64,000 nt of DNA from Massilia antarctica (GTDB lineage: Bacteria; Pseudomonadota; Gammaproteobacteria; Burkholderiales; Burkholderiaceae_D): assembly GCF_015689335.1 (NCBI RefSeq), contig NZ_CP065053.1, positions 4,836,001-4,900,000 of the forward strand, in the 5' to 3' direction. The notes beneath the pieces were generated by a model. It did not search any database. It was not told the origin of the DNA and saw nothing but the letters and a program-made list of their open reading frames with translations. This document shows, piece by piece, positions 24,889 to 36,237 of this stretch; within the stretch, counting starts at the first letter, position 1, and every line of letters starts with the position of its first letter. The position numbers were made by a program, and so were the translations under genes.

Positions 24889-25866
24889 ATGACGTCACTT
24901 CCCGCAGCGCCCCAGACCATTCCCCCAGCCGATGGCGTACCCGTCTTCGGCCGCTTCGCCGGTGCCGCCACGCGCTTCGACTGGGCCCGCCTGGCGGCGC
25001 CGCACGCGCGCAGCCGCTGGTGGCGCCGCTTCCACCACAAGCGCTGGCACTACACCGCGCTGGCGACCGATCAATTGTTTTGCGGTATCGCCATCGTCGA
25101 TGTCGGCTGGACCAACACGGCCTTTGCGTATGTGTTCGAGCGCGGGCAGCGCGCGGTGGTCGCGGGCTTTTCGCGCGACGGCATTCCGGGGCTGACCGCG
25201 CGCCTGGCCGATCACGCGGGTGAACAGAGCCGTTTCAGTTTTGCCGGCAGCCGCATCGAGATGTCGGCCAGCACACTGTCGCTGCGCTGCAAGGATGTGC
25301 GGATCGATGCCGCCTTCGGCGCACCGGGCGCGCCGCTGTTGCTGGCCGTGGGACCGGTGCAGGGCGGGGCGGTGCATGCGACGCAGAAATCATCGGGCCT
25401 CGCGCTCACGGGCATGGTGCGCGTTGGCGAGCGCGCGTACCAGCTTGATGGCGGCGTTGCCAGCTTCGACTATTCGAACGGTTTACTGGCGCGCAACACG
25501 GCGTGGCGCTGGGCGTCGGCGCACAGCCTGGAACTGGGCTTCAATGTGCAGGCCGGCTATTTCGGCTCGCACGAGAACGCCTTGTGGCTGGACGGACGCC
25601 TGATCGGACTTGGCGCCGCCACGTTCGAGTTCGTCGAAGGCGATCCGATGGCGCCGTGGCACGTGTTCACCGATGACGGCTTGCTCGACCTGCATTTCAC
25701 GCCGGAAGGGGCGCGCCGCGAGGACAAGAACCTGCTGGTGGCGGCCAGCCGCTATGTGCAGCCGATCGGCACCTTTTCCGGGTGGGTGAGGGCGAGCGCG
25801 GATGGGCCGCGCCGTGCCGTGGTCCGTTTGGCCGGCGTGACCGAAGACCACGCGTCGCGCTGGTAG
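24889..25866 (+). CDS. DUF2804 family protein
   Basis: A 325-residue soluble protein matching the general pattern of DUF2804: an early RRFHHKRWHYTALATDQLFCGIAIVDVGW block, a mid-protein GGVASFDYSNGLLARNTAWRWA block and GYFGSHENALWLDGRLIGLG. It resembles carotenoid 1,2-hydratase-like lipocalin folds at a distance. No signal peptide is visible. Function unknown. It starts 86 bases after the terminator and has its own transcript. Confidence 0.78.
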   Translation: MTSLPAAPQTIPPADGVPVFGRFAGAATRFDWARLAAPHARSRWWRRFHHKRWHYTALATDQLFCGIAIVDVGWTNTAFAYVFERGQRAVVAGFSRDGIPGLTARLADHAGEQSRFSFAGSRIEMSASTLSLRCKDVRIDAAFGAPGAPLLLAVGPVQGGAVHATQKSSGLALTGMVRVGERAYQLDGGVASFDYSNGLLARNTAWRWASAHSLELGFNVQAGYFGSHENALWLDGRLIGLGAATFEFVEGDPMAPWHVFTDDGLLDLHFTPEGARREDKNLLVAASRYVQPIGTFSGWVRASADGPRRAVVRLAGVTEDHASRW

Positions 25867-25976
25867 CGCATGGCAGCGCCCGCCCGCGCGCAATGCGGCG
25901 GACAGGCCGGCGCGGACAGGCCAGCGCGTTCGGACAGGGCGCGCAGACATCGGCGCCACATGCATATCTTTTTATC

Positions 25977-26005
25977 TTGACATCAAAATTCAATCGGCAT
26001 ATATT
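25977..26005 (+). promoter_or_regulatory. sigma-70 promoter for the GH16 gene
   Basis: A perfect TTGACA at 25977-25982 and TATATT at 26000-26005 are separated by the optimal 17 bases. Transcription would begin near 26012, just ahead of an operator-like palindrome. Confidence 0.75.
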
Positions 26006-26019
26006 TCATTTTCCAGATT

Positions 26020-26033
26020 TGGAAGCGTTTCCA
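26020..26033 (+). promoter_or_regulatory. LacI/GalR-type operator, site 1
   Basis: TGGAAGCGTTTCCA is a near-palindrome with a central CG, the shape of LacI-family operators such as the TGGNANCGNTNNCA sites of sugar regulators in alphaproteobacteria and xanthomonads. It starts about eight bases after the predicted transcription start, where a bound repressor would block elongation or initiation. Confidence 0.6.
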
Positions 26034-26285
26034 TAATGGAGAGAATGTTAAGTTTCCGCTCTCCAATTTATCGAAAAAAAACGCGTGCACAAGCGTGCGG
26101 CCCGGCCGACGAGGAGACCGATGTCCGCTATGAACCGCTCATGCAACAGGCGTTCCGGGGCCTGGCTTTTCCTGTCCGACGCAGTCCGGGCCGCGCGTAT
26201 CGCTGAGCCGGCCGCATGTTCCACCTGAATCCTGACAGGCCGCGCGCGTTTTGCGCAGTCTGGCACAGCGCGGTGCCGATGCTGA

Positions 26286-26299
26286 TGGAAGCGCTACCA
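26286..26299 (+). promoter_or_regulatory. LacI/GalR-type operator, site 2
   Basis: TGGAAGCGCTACCA matches site 1 at 12 of 14 positions and sits 55 bases before the GH16 start codon. Two sites 266 bases apart could support repression by DNA looping. Confidence 0.5.
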
Positions 26300-26353
26300 A
26301 CGTGCTTCCCGACCCTGTGCCGCATTTTATGAAGAGCTTTACTAGGAGACATT

Positions 26354-28228
<1,875 letters not shown>

Positions 28229-28250
28229 TTGCGCAGCGAGGATGACAGCG

Positions 28251-28275
28251 GGGCGGTCGCGGATTGCGACCGCCC
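28251..28275 (+). terminator. probable terminator hairpin after the GH16 gene
   Basis: A perfect 10-base GC-rich stem (28251-28260 with 28266-28275) with a five-base loop lies 22 bases after the stop. The T tract that follows is weak. Confidence 0.55.
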
Positions 28276-28462
28276 TGTGCCGTTTACCTGGCCTTGCCGG
28301 CCGGCGCTGGCCGGGCTGCCGCCAGCCATTGCGTCGTTGGCTGAATCACTGGCGGTTTGCGTTCCGGACCGAAGGCCGCGGCGGCCTTGGCCGCTGTCAG
28401 TCCGGCAAACAGGGGACTCCCTTTGCCATCGTATAAAATGGAAAGCGTGTCCAAGGCCCTGC

Positions 28463-28915
28463 ATGCCAATGAATAAACTACTAGACGATATGCTGTCGCG
28501 CGACCCCATGCGGGTGTGGTCGGCATCCGGTGCGCTTATCCATCTGTGGGATCGCACCGTACTCGATATGTTCGCCGCCCGTCTCGGTGACATGCAGCGT
28601 GCGACGAAAGACGTGGCGCTGGGCGGGGCGGTGTTCCCCAACGCGGAACACCTCAACTTCGCATTTCGAAGGCTGGCCTTCCACCGCGATACGCGGCAGT
28701 GCCTGTGCGCGCTGTATCCCGCCTACCTGATGTATAACCCGCAGCGGGAACAGAAAGCCGGTAACGTATCCATCGACACCGTCTCGCCGGCCGAAGGCGG
28801 GTGGGGCGAGGATATCGGCTGCACCTGCTGCCGCTGCGGCACCCGGTTCAAGGTGGAAGAGCGCGAATCGCATTACACCTGGTGGGGCTGGCAAGCGCTG
28901 CCCCGGTCCGGCTGA
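28463..28915 (+). CDS. hypothetical protein with C-terminal cysteine cluster
   Basis: A 150-residue protein I do not recognise. The N-terminal 100 residues are helical (LLDDMLSRDPMRVWSASGAL). The C-terminus holds CTCCRCGTRFKVEE, a possible metal-binding knuckle. An alternative ATG lies six bases downstream. It converges with the minus-strand gene at 28934 and stands alone. Confidence 0.6.
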   Translation: MPMNKLLDDMLSRDPMRVWSASGALIHLWDRTVLDMFAARLGDMQRATKDVALGGAVFPNAEHLNFAFRRLAFHRDTRQCLCALYPAYLMYNPQREQKAGNVSIDTVSPAEGGWGEDIGCTCCRCGTRFKVEERESHYTWWGWQALPRSG

Positions 28916-28933
28916 GGCAATAGAGCGGTCGCC

Positions 28934-29473
28934 TCAATCGGCGGCGTCGAGCCAGAAAATGGCATAGGCCTTCGCCGGCGTTTTTTCGGTCGGCTTTTCA
29001 ATCTGGATCTGGGCGCAGTCTTCCGCGACCAGGCTGCGCCAGTTGGGAATGCCGGCGTTGGCAAACACCGTGGTCGCTTTCGACGCGAGACTGATATCGA
29101 GGGCCAGGCGGGCATTGCGCGCCCCCGTTTTGGCGTAATTCACGCCGCGCAGCTCAAAACCGAACGTGGTCAGCCACGGCTCCCACAGGCCCGATTCGAC
29201 GCCTTGCACGATGCGGCCGAACATATCCTTGAGCGGCAAACCTTTCTTGATCACGCCGCGCAGCGGTTCGAGCGACGGCGCTGTGCGCGCGTCGGTCGAC
29301 AGCTTGCCCGCGCCGCGTTCCCCGATGGCCTTGATTTCCTTGGAAAAGGCCGCGTCACGTTCGGTGTAATCGCGCATCCGGGCGAAAAATTCGGTACTGA
29401 TGAACGGATTTTCAGGCCGGCCGACTGGTTCCTCGGGCGCGCGTTTTACCGGAGGTTGTTTTTTGGTGGTCAT
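28934..29473 (-). CDS. hypothetical protein
   Basis: A 179-residue soluble protein with a Lys/Pro-rich N-terminus followed by a mixed fold containing GLWEPWLTTFGFELRGVNYAKTGARNARLALDIS. No signal peptide, membrane helix or recognised motif. It lies downstream of the gene at 29526-30236 on the same strand with a 50-base gap and may form a pair with it. Function unknown. Confidence 0.65.
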   Translation of the reverse strand: MTTKKQPPVKRAPEEPVGRPENPFISTEFFARMRDYTERDAAFSKEIKAIGERGAGKLSTDARTAPSLEPLRGVIKKGLPLKDMFGRIVQGVESGLWEPWLTTFGFELRGVNYAKTGARNARLALDISLASKATTVFANAGIPNWRSLVAEDCAQIQIEKPTEKTPAKAYAIFWLDAAD

Positions 29474-29525
29474 AGATTCAGTGCTTGCTTGTCTTAGGTG
29501 GTAGAGCCGTAGTTTAACCTATCGC

Positions 29526-30236
29526 TCACTTGCCAAGCAGCGCAAGCGATGCATTCCATTGCCCCAGCCACGGATGCAGGAAATCGTGGCCCTGGAACGC
29601 GCGCTTGAGTTGCGATACCGGTACCCGGTACAGATCGTTCATTCCCAGGGCCAGGGTCACCGGATTCCACATGGCCTGCTTTTTCGATTTCCTGGCGCTG
29701 CCTTTGATGCGCGCGCCTTCATCGCCGAAGACGCCGAGGGCGTCGTCGAGCGCCTTGGCGATGTCGATGCGCAGCATTCCCGCGAAAGCGGCGATCACTT
29801 CGTCCCTGCTGATGCCCACACGTGCTTCCTGGGCCGTTTCCACCACCACCGGCTTGGGTTCCGCTTCGCGTTTCAGCCTGGCGACCAGTTTTTCCAGCTC
29901 TTTTTTGAGGAAGCGCAGTTCGTGCAGCTCGCGCCGGAAACCCGGCGGCGGCAGCGTCACCACGATCTTGTAGGCGTCCTTGGTGATCGTGATCAGCACA
30001 TCGTCGCTGCCGGCCACCAGGCGCGCGGTATCGCCTTCGAAGAAGATCGGCGCCGCATAGCCGCCATTGGCGTCGCCGAACAGATCGGGATACGCGGCGT
30101 CGTAATCGAGCCACACGTAGGGCGTTAGCGTATGTTCTATCAGCCGCGCCAAGGTCCAGGAAGACCCGGTTTGCTGTTCCATCCACGCGCAGGCTTGTTC
30201 TGTTGTCGCCCGAAACGGCAGTTCGATGATCGTCAT
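29526..30236 (-). CDS. hypothetical protein
   Basis: A 236-residue soluble protein starting at the ATG at 30236 (MTIIELPFRATTEQACAWME). The open frame extends 18 codons further but without a better start. The middle has a Lys/Glu-rich helix, ELRFLKKELEKLVARLKREAE, followed by a helical region around DEVIAAFAGMLRIDIAKALDDALG. No motif was recognised. Function unknown. Confidence 0.65.
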   Translation of the reverse strand: MTIIELPFRATTEQACAWMEQQTGSSWTLARLIEHTLTPYVWLDYDAAYPDLFGDANGGYAAPIFFEGDTARLVAGSDDVLITITKDAYKIVVTLPPPGFRRELHELRFLKKELEKLVARLKREAEPKPVVVETAQEARVGISRDEVIAAFAGMLRIDIAKALDDALGVFGDEGARIKGSARKSKKQAMWNPVTLALGMNDLYRVPVSQLKRAFQGHDFLHPWLGQWNASLALLGK

Positions 30237-30346
30237 TGTTTGTCCACTTACAGGAGTTCGGCGGCCGGGGTGCCCGGCCAATACCGCCATGATAGGCGAT
30301 CCCGGGGCAGGGCAAGCGTTTTTGGCTGGGCCGGCCGCGTGAGATA

Positions 30347-31702
30347 ATGGCCGGCATGACGCTCACAATCTCCAGGATTCTCCACGCCGGCTATGTATTC
30401 GAATGCGAGGGCACGCGCATCGCGTTCGATCCGGTCTTCGAAAATCCCTTCAGCCGCAACTGCCACGCTTTTCCGGACGTTCGTTTCGACCACGCGCAAA
30501 TCCGCGCCGTGCGCTTCGATGCCGTCTTCATTTCGCATTTCCACGACGACCACTGCTCGTTCGACAGCCTCGATTTGCTGGACCGCGCCACGCCGATCCA
30601 TATCTACTGCATGTTCGACGAGTTGTTCGACATGGTGCGCGAGCTGGGCTTTGTTCATGTTCACCCGCTGCACATCGACGTGCCGGTGCCGGTCGGCGCG
30701 TTCACGGTGACCCCGCGCGAAGCCATGGACGCCGACGTCGACTCGATGTTCCATATCCAGGCCGCCGGCCTGAATGTGCTCAATGTGGTCGATTCGTGGA
30801 TCGATCCGGCGACCCTGCCGGCACTGGCGCGCTTCGCGCTGTGGGATATGGTGCTGTGGCCATTCCAGACCATGCGCGAAATCGAAGTCCTGTCGCCATC
30901 GCGCGCCGTGGCCGCGCCGGTGCAATTGCCCGAGGAATGGTTCGAACAACTGGCCGCGCTCAAGCCGCGCTATGTGGTGCCCAGTTCCTGCCAGTTCGTG
31001 CAGGAGCCATGGTCCTGGTATAACCACGCGTTTTTCCCGATCACCTACCGCCAGTTCGGGCAAGAGATGGGCGCGGCCTTGCCGGATTCGCGCATCGTCA
31101 GGATGAATCCATCGGTGTCGTTCGCGCTGGACCACGATGGACTCAAGGCCGCGCCGCCGTTAAGCTGGGTAGTGCCGGTGGGCGAGCAGGATGTCGATTA
31201 CCAGTACGAGGGGCACGCGCAGGCGCCCCGCACGGCCGATATCGCGCGCCATTTTCCGCCGTTGACCGCGGCGCAGCACGCGCGCGTGGTTCATTACTGC
31301 GAGTCGGGCCTGCTGGATAAATACCGGGGCATGGAACTGCCGGAAGAGAGTTTTTTCGAGACCCCGCGCGTGTGGCGACTGTCAGTCTTCGATCATGAAG
31401 GGCAGGGCACCGATTTTCATTACCGGATCGAAGGCGACCATATCGAGCTGTTTTCCGGCGTGCCGGCTGCCCTGTCGTGGACGACCGAGGTGCCGGTCGC
31501 GCGCCTGTACGCGGCGCTGGAACTGGGCGAGGCATTGACCTCGATGTATCTGCGGATGAATGATTCGGTATTCGACGCGCAGACCGAAGCCGACCTGCTC
31601 GATGCCGAACTGGTGGACGATCCCTTGATCCGCTGCCTGTTCAACGATGTATTCGGTGCCTATCAGGCGGCCCAGCTACGCCGCATCAAGGAACGCGGCT
31701 AG
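30347..31702 (+). CDS. metallo-beta-lactamase-fold hydrolase (UlaG-like group)
   Basis: A 451-residue cytosolic protein. The metal motif SHFHDDHCSFD (His64, His66, Asp68, His69) and an upstream RIAFDPVFENPFS segment are typical of MBL-fold hydrolases, close to UlaG/RomA-like members. The C-terminal 190 residues after the fold have no clear assignment. In related proteins such a C-terminal part binds a second substrate group. The start could also be the ATG nine bases downstream. The substrate is unknown. Confidence 0.83.
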   Translation: MAGMTLTISRILHAGYVFECEGTRIAFDPVFENPFSRNCHAFPDVRFDHAQIRAVRFDAVFISHFHDDHCSFDSLDLLDRATPIHIYCMFDELFDMVRELGFVHVHPLHIDVPVPVGAFTVTPREAMDADVDSMFHIQAAGLNVLNVVDSWIDPATLPALARFALWDMVLWPFQTMREIEVLSPSRAVAAPVQLPEEWFEQLAALKPRYVVPSSCQFVQEPWSWYNHAFFPITYRQFGQEMGAALPDSRIVRMNPSVSFALDHDGLKAAPPLSWVVPVGEQDVDYQYEGHAQAPRTADIARHFPPLTAAQHARVVHYCESGLLDKYRGMELPEESFFETPRVWRLSVFDHEGQGTDFHYRIEGDHIELFSGVPAALSWTTEVPVARLYAALELGEALTSMYLRMNDSVFDAQTEADLLDAELVDDPLIRCLFNDVFGAYQAAQLRRIKERG

Positions 31703-31722
31703 CGCGGCACCCGGGAAAGGCG

Positions 31723-33240
31723 TCAGGCGGTCTGCATTTCCCCCACGCCGTGGGTCGACTTCAAGGCCGAGCGCACGATCCAGCATTCCGGATAGGATTC
31801 GCTGGCAAAACGCGTATGCCGCGGAAACTGGGCCAGCCGGTCAAGCGCAGCCCCGGGACTGAGGGCGGTTTCCTTGCCGGTAGCCGGGTCCAGATGCCAG
31901 AAACCGCCATTCTGGTGATAAATGACCGGCATCACCGACGCCCGTGGCGCCGCACCGAACGGTGCCAGCGGAAAGCCCGGATGCCGCCCCGGTTCCAGAA
32001 AGTAAAAACACTCCGCATGCGCACCCTGGTCGATGCGGTGCACAATCACGCCGTGCGGCATGATCGCCGTCACATTCAGTTCCACAATCCCCTTGATGCT
32101 GGCCGACAGCTCGATGCGCATGCCCAGCCTTAGCGGCACCGGCTTGTTCTTGCCCGGCCACACGCCGTCAAGCAGGATGCCGTAGCGCGACACGTCTTCG
32201 ATTTCAAAGCCGTTCAGGCCCGGGCGAATCACCGCGTGGCGCCCGGACAGGCGGCGCGTGAGGCCGTCGCGGTCCTGGCCATCGTCGCCGAAGTGGGTCA
32301 GCAGCACGTCCGCCTCGGGGTCGTACAGTTCGAACCGGCCCAGCACGCACTCGGCCATCGCGAACAGGCGCACCTGGCGCTGCGAGCCAGCCTCGGGCGC
32401 GGCGTTGACCAGGCAGGCGCAGGCGGTCGGGTGCGGGTGCGGATCGGCATGCGCGGGCACGTCGATTTCGATCAGGTCTTCGTCCCAGGCGATGGTAGAA
32501 AAGCCCAGGTCGACCTTGCCGGGCTTTGCGTCGAGATTGAGATTGGCGATCGAGGCGTTGCGGGCGTGGACGTCGATGTCGAGCCGTCCGCCGCCAGCCT
32601 GGGCATTGACCCTTGCGATGGAGGCGTCGTCCGCCATCACGCGTACGTTTTTATGGGTCGACAGGAAGGTTTGGTGGATTTCGGTGAGGGTTGCATCGGG
32701 GCGCGGTACGAGGATGACCAGGGTACACACCCACTTATGGCGGATGCGATTGTCCTGCAGGTTGAACAGCTCCACCTCGATGCGGTATTGCCCGTGTTCC
32801 TTGTCGCGCGACGAAAATTCGATGAACAGGGGCCGCCAGTCGCCGCGCAGGGTGCGCACGAAGGAATGGCGCGCGTTGCCCTGCGCGATGAGCGCCGACT
32901 GCAATTGCATGGTCACCAGCGGCGCGCTGTCGGGCGGCATGCCGCGCAGCTCGACCTTGATGGCCTGGCGTCCGCCCGCCGCGCGCGGATCGAAACCGCT
33001 GATGTGCAGATGCGGACGTTGCAGCGCCGGGGGCGCTTCCTCGGGGTAGGCGAACGGCGCCGCTCCTGGCTTGGCCGTGGGACGCGAGCTGCGTAGGGCG
33101 CTGATCAGTTCATAACTGGAATTTGCGGGTGCCGCCGGGGCCGGTACAGCCGACTGGGCATGGCCGTTCGAACAGGCGCTTTCCCCTGGCATGACCCAGA
33201 AGGTGCAATGCGGGTGCAGAGGATTGTTGCATTTTTTCAT
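31723..33240 (-). CDS. FHA-domain protein with N-terminal Cys/His cluster
   Basis: A 505-residue cytosolic protein. Residues 4-27 hold Cys4, His9, Cys12, Cys23 and His27, a possible zinc knuckle. The middle (75-270) is beta-rich and unrecognised. Residues 289-390 form an FHA domain with LGRF (Gly301, Arg302), LSGRHA (Ser332, Arg334, His335) and SRYGILLDG, the residues that read phosphothreonine. The C-terminal 115 residues are unknown. It lies 138 bases downstream of the PP2C gene on the same strand and probably reads marks made by the kinases in this window. Confidence 0.85.
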   Translation of the reverse strand: MKKCNNPLHPHCTFWVMPGESACSNGHAQSAVPAPAAPANSSYELISALRSSRPTAKPGAAPFAYPEEAPPALQRPHLHISGFDPRAAGGRQAIKVELRGMPPDSAPLVTMQLQSALIAQGNARHSFVRTLRGDWRPLFIEFSSRDKEHGQYRIEVELFNLQDNRIRHKWVCTLVILVPRPDATLTEIHQTFLSTHKNVRVMADDASIARVNAQAGGGRLDIDVHARNASIANLNLDAKPGKVDLGFSTIAWDEDLIEIDVPAHADPHPHPTACACLVNAAPEAGSQRQVRLFAMAECVLGRFELYDPEADVLLTHFGDDGQDRDGLTRRLSGRHAVIRPGLNGFEIEDVSRYGILLDGVWPGKNKPVPLRLGMRIELSASIKGIVELNVTAIMPHGVIVHRIDQGAHAECFYFLEPGRHPGFPLAPFGAAPRASVMPVIYHQNGGFWHLDPATGKETALSPGAALDRLAQFPRHTRFASESYPECWIVRSALKSTHGVGEMQTA

Positions 33241-33378
33241 AGCAATACTCGCCGTTCATGAGTGTCAAAGCTTACGCGCTTTTAAAGATCTGTGGCACGC
33301 CAAACGCCCATGCCTATCAACAATATTTGTGTTTTGAAACAGAGTGTTGTCGGGTCATCAAGGCTCGTCTCCGTAAAG

Positions 33379-34341
33379 TTATCGGGCCGCTAACGGCGCC
33401 GCCGTTTCGTCGTGGCGCAGCGGCCGCAGCACGATGGCCGTCAGGTTATCGATATGCAGTTCGGGTGGTGGATTGCTGCGCATTTCCGCGAACAGGGCCT
33501 CGCTCATGGCGCGGGCGCTATCCTGCGCATTGAACAGCCCCGGCCAGCGCGCCAGCCACGCGCGCGGATCGGCGCAGGCCCAGAAACCGTCGCTGGCCAG
33601 CAGGTACACCGCGCGCGGATCGAGTTCCAGCGCGCGCCGGTCCGGCAAGTGGTACAGATAGGGCGGCAGGTTGCGCGGCGACAGTTCATACAAGTCATCG
33701 GCCAGCTCGGCCGGATTGGCGAATGCATTGCCCAAAATGAAAGCTTGCGAAATCTGGGAGCGATGCTCGCCATGCACTTGTTGCCACCATTCGTGCTCGC
33801 CCAGCAAGCCGCCCATCGCGAAGGCTGTCGCGGGAACATGGTCCACCGTCATCGGCGTGACGTGCGAATGGAGCAGCTCGTACAGGCGCGAATCGCCCAC
33901 GTGGTACAGCAGCGCCGGCTTGCCGAGGCGCAGTTCCAGCATGGTGAGGGTGGTGCCGGGCCGCTTGCCGGTGGCGGGATCGCAGCCGAAATGGCGCTGT
34001 AATTGCCCGTGCAGCAAGTCGAGGCGGGCCGACAGCTCGTGCAAGGTCTGGCACGCGGGGATCTCCAGCAAACCGGCCACGACCGCCTCGGCCGCTTCGC
34101 GTCCGCGCCCATGGCCGCCCATGCCGTCGAGTACCGCCACGCGCATATGGCCGGCGGGCCAGTTGGCCACCTGCTGGCGCTGCCCGGCTTGCTCGTGCAG
34201 GAAGACGGCGCTGCCGGTACTGTCGATCACCAGGTAATTATCCTGGTTTTCCAGATGCGGCGGCGCGCCGGCGCCGGCGCAAGAGTGCACCGACACATCG
34301 AGACAGGGGCCAAAATCCAGGCTGGGGGTTGCTGTTGTCAT
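33379..34341 (-). CDS. PP2C-type Ser/Thr protein phosphatase
   Basis: A 320-residue cytosolic phosphatase with the PPM metal motifs: ENQDN (31-35), VLDGMGGHG (Asp72, Gly73), a GTTLTML strand, HVGDSRLYEL, LLASDGFWACAD and a final DNLTAIVLR. The pattern suggests an active manganese-dependent enzyme reversing Ser/Thr kinase action. A TTG start 24 bases upstream is possible; the ATG at 34341 is preferred. It is directly upstream of the FHA gene and near the SEDS-kinase operon. Confidence 0.9.
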   Translation of the reverse strand: MTTATPSLDFGPCLDVSVHSCAGAGAPPHLENQDNYLVIDSTGSAVFLHEQAGQRQQVANWPAGHMRVAVLDGMGGHGRGREAAEAVVAGLLEIPACQTLHELSARLDLLHGQLQRHFGCDPATGKRPGTTLTMLELRLGKPALLYHVGDSRLYELLHSHVTPMTVDHVPATAFAMGGLLGEHEWWQQVHGEHRSQISQAFILGNAFANPAELADDLYELSPRNLPPYLYHLPDRRALELDPRAVYLLASDGFWACADPRAWLARWPGLFNAQDSARAMSEALFAEMRSNPPPELHIDNLTAIVLRPLRHDETAAPLAAR

Positions 34342-34407
34342 CGGGCTGGGCGCAGTGTTTGGCAATCCTGACAGCTTATCGGTAAACTTGCCGCGCCAAA
34401 ACGATGA

Positions 34408-35661
34408 TCAGATGGAGGTTTCCCGCTTTCCTGTCGCGAGTGCAATGGCGTTGACGATCACGCAGGCGCCGGCGGTGGCCAGCGCGGCCTGCACGCCGAC
34501 CCGGTCCGCCAGCGCGCCCCAGACCATGCTGCCGACGGTGTAGCCGCCCGCCATGACGAACAGGTAGATCGACAGGGTGCGCGCCCGTATGCTCGCCGGA
34601 AAAGCCAGTTGCGCCGCCGCGTTCAGGGTCGATACGGTGGCCGACCACGCCATGCCGGCGGCGACAATGAGCGGCACCAGCAGGGTCAGCGAGCGGATCA
34701 AGGGCAGCAGGCACAGCATGGCGCCATAGACCAGCAAGGAGCCGCCCAGCAGGCGCGTCTTGCTCACCCGCGTGCGCAGCGACGGCAGCAGGAAGGCGCC
34801 GCACACGGCCCCCGCGCCCAGGCTGCCCATCAGGGTGCCGAAAACGCTCGAATCCATGTGCAGCACTTGTCGCACGAAGACCGGCAGCAGGGCGGCGAAC
34901 GCAATCGTCGCGAAAAACACCGTGCAGACATTGAGCAGGATGTGCCGGTAGCGAGCGCAGCCGAGCGCGGTGCTCAGGCCGAGCTTGAGGCTGCTTGCAA
35001 AATCGACCCGGGCGCGTGGTTCGGGCACGCCGTCGCGCCACCACGACCAGTACACGGTCAGCAATCCGACAAAGGACAGCGCGTTGACCAAGAACAGCGC
35101 GCCGGCGCCGACCCAGTTGAACAGCAGCCCGCCCAGTGCCGGCCCGAGGATGGCCGCCACGTTGTAGCTGAGATTATTGAGCGTGGCGGCCGCCTCGACC
35201 TCGTCCGGTTCGACCAGGCCCGACATCGACGCTTGCCAGGCCGGCCACATGAAGGCCGCGCCGGAGCCCATGCAGAACGTCAACGCCAGCACGGGCGCGG
35301 TCGATACCCGGCCGCTGATGGCCAGCGCGGCCATGGCGCAGGCGCACAGGGCCATGAACAGATTACAGAAGAACAAAAATTTGGGCCGGTCCACCGCGTC
35401 GGCGATCACGCCGGCAAACAGGGCAAACAGAAAGATGGGAATGTAGCTGGCGGTCTGCACCAGGCTGGCCGTGGAAGCCGAGCTTGCCACACAGGCGATC
35501 AGCCAGGCCGAAGCGAAGGTCTGGGTCCAGGTGCCGAGGTTCGAGATCAGGTTGGCCGTCCACAGATGCCGGAAGCGCGGATGGCGCAGCGGCTTGGACA
35601 AGGGCACCTTGGCGCACAGCGACGGTGCCGGGAGAGGAACGGACAGGCTGGGTTTGGACAT
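34408..35661 (-). CDS. MFS exporter (EntS-like group)
   Basis: A 417-residue inner-membrane protein with about 12 helices. The early RHLWTANLISNLGTWTQTFASAWL and the GVIADAVDRPKFLFF loop resemble the MFS_3 group that includes the enterobactin exporter EntS. No siderophore genes are nearby, so the substrate is open. It interrupts the phospho-signalling block without an obvious link. Confidence 0.83.
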   Translation of the reverse strand: MSKPSLSVPLPAPSLCAKVPLSKPLRHPRFRHLWTANLISNLGTWTQTFASAWLIACVASSASTASLVQTASYIPIFLFALFAGVIADAVDRPKFLFFCNLFMALCACAMAALAISGRVSTAPVLALTFCMGSGAAFMWPAWQASMSGLVEPDEVEAAATLNNLSYNVAAILGPALGGLLFNWVGAGALFLVNALSFVGLLTVYWSWWRDGVPEPRARVDFASSLKLGLSTALGCARYRHILLNVCTVFFATIAFAALLPVFVRQVLHMDSSVFGTLMGSLGAGAVCGAFLLPSLRTRVSKTRLLGGSLLVYGAMLCLLPLIRSLTLLVPLIVAAGMAWSATVSTLNAAAQLAFPASIRARTLSIYLFVMAGGYTVGSMVWGALADRVGVQAALATAGACVIVNAIALATGKRETSI

Positions 35662-35775
35662 GATCGTTCCAGTCTACGGTGCGGTCATGCCGGGCGTCAA
35701 CATGCCGGCGCAAATGACCTGCACAATCGCGGCCAAACGTGCACAATGGTGATCTGCCAACCTGATTAAACAACC

Positions 35776-36231
35776 ATGCAGATACGTCCTATCGAGGCCG
35801 GCGATATCCCCGCCGTCGTCGCGCTGTTCCGTGCGCTGGCTAGCGAGTTCATCGTCCACGAGTCGCCGCCTGAAGTGGCCGCGACCTTCCTGCGCGACAA
35901 TGACGAACAGGGCTTCCAGGGTTTTCTAGCAAAAGGTTATGTGTATCACGTGGCCGAGATCGACGGCGGACTGGCCGGCTTCATCGCCGTGCGCGAGTGC
36001 AAGCATCTGTATCACATGTTCGTTGGTAAAAATTTCCACGGATGCGGCGTCGCGCGCGCCATGTGGGATGTGGCCCGGCGCGCGGCGATGGAGGGCGGCG
36101 GCGATGGCAGCTTTACCGTCAATTCCTCCAATTACGCGCTGCCGGTCTACCAGTCCATGGGTTTCGAGCGCAGTGCGCCCATGCAGAGCGTCAATGGCCT
36201 GTACTTCAACCCGATGAAGCTGTCCGCCTGA
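35776..36231 (+). CDS. GNAT family N-acetyltransferase
   Basis: A 151-residue cytosolic enzyme of the GNAT fold. The acetyl-CoA loop region is HLYHMFVGKNFHGCGVARAMWDVARR, slightly divergent from Q-x-x-G-x-G/A. The later strand NSSNYALPVYQSMGFE is typical. The substrate is unknown. It is divergent from the MFS gene and convergent with the SH3b gene, so it is likely a single-gene transcript. Confidence 0.88.
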   Translation: MQIRPIEAGDIPAVVALFRALASEFIVHESPPEVAATFLRDNDEQGFQGFLAKGYVYHVAEIDGGLAGFIAVRECKHLYHMFVGKNFHGCGVARAMWDVARRAAMEGGGDGSFTVNSSNYALPVYQSMGFERSAPMQSVNGLYFNPMKLSA

Positions 36232-36237
36232 GCGACT

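Larger units (their letters stand above)
25867..26353 (+). other. regulatory intergenic region and long leader before the GH16 gene
   Basis: No gene is seen. The first 100 bases are GC-rich. From 25960 the composition becomes AT-rich and contains a promoter and an operator-like palindrome (listed separately). A second palindrome lies near the GH16 start. A predicted leader of about 340 bases is unusually long. Confidence 0.6.
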
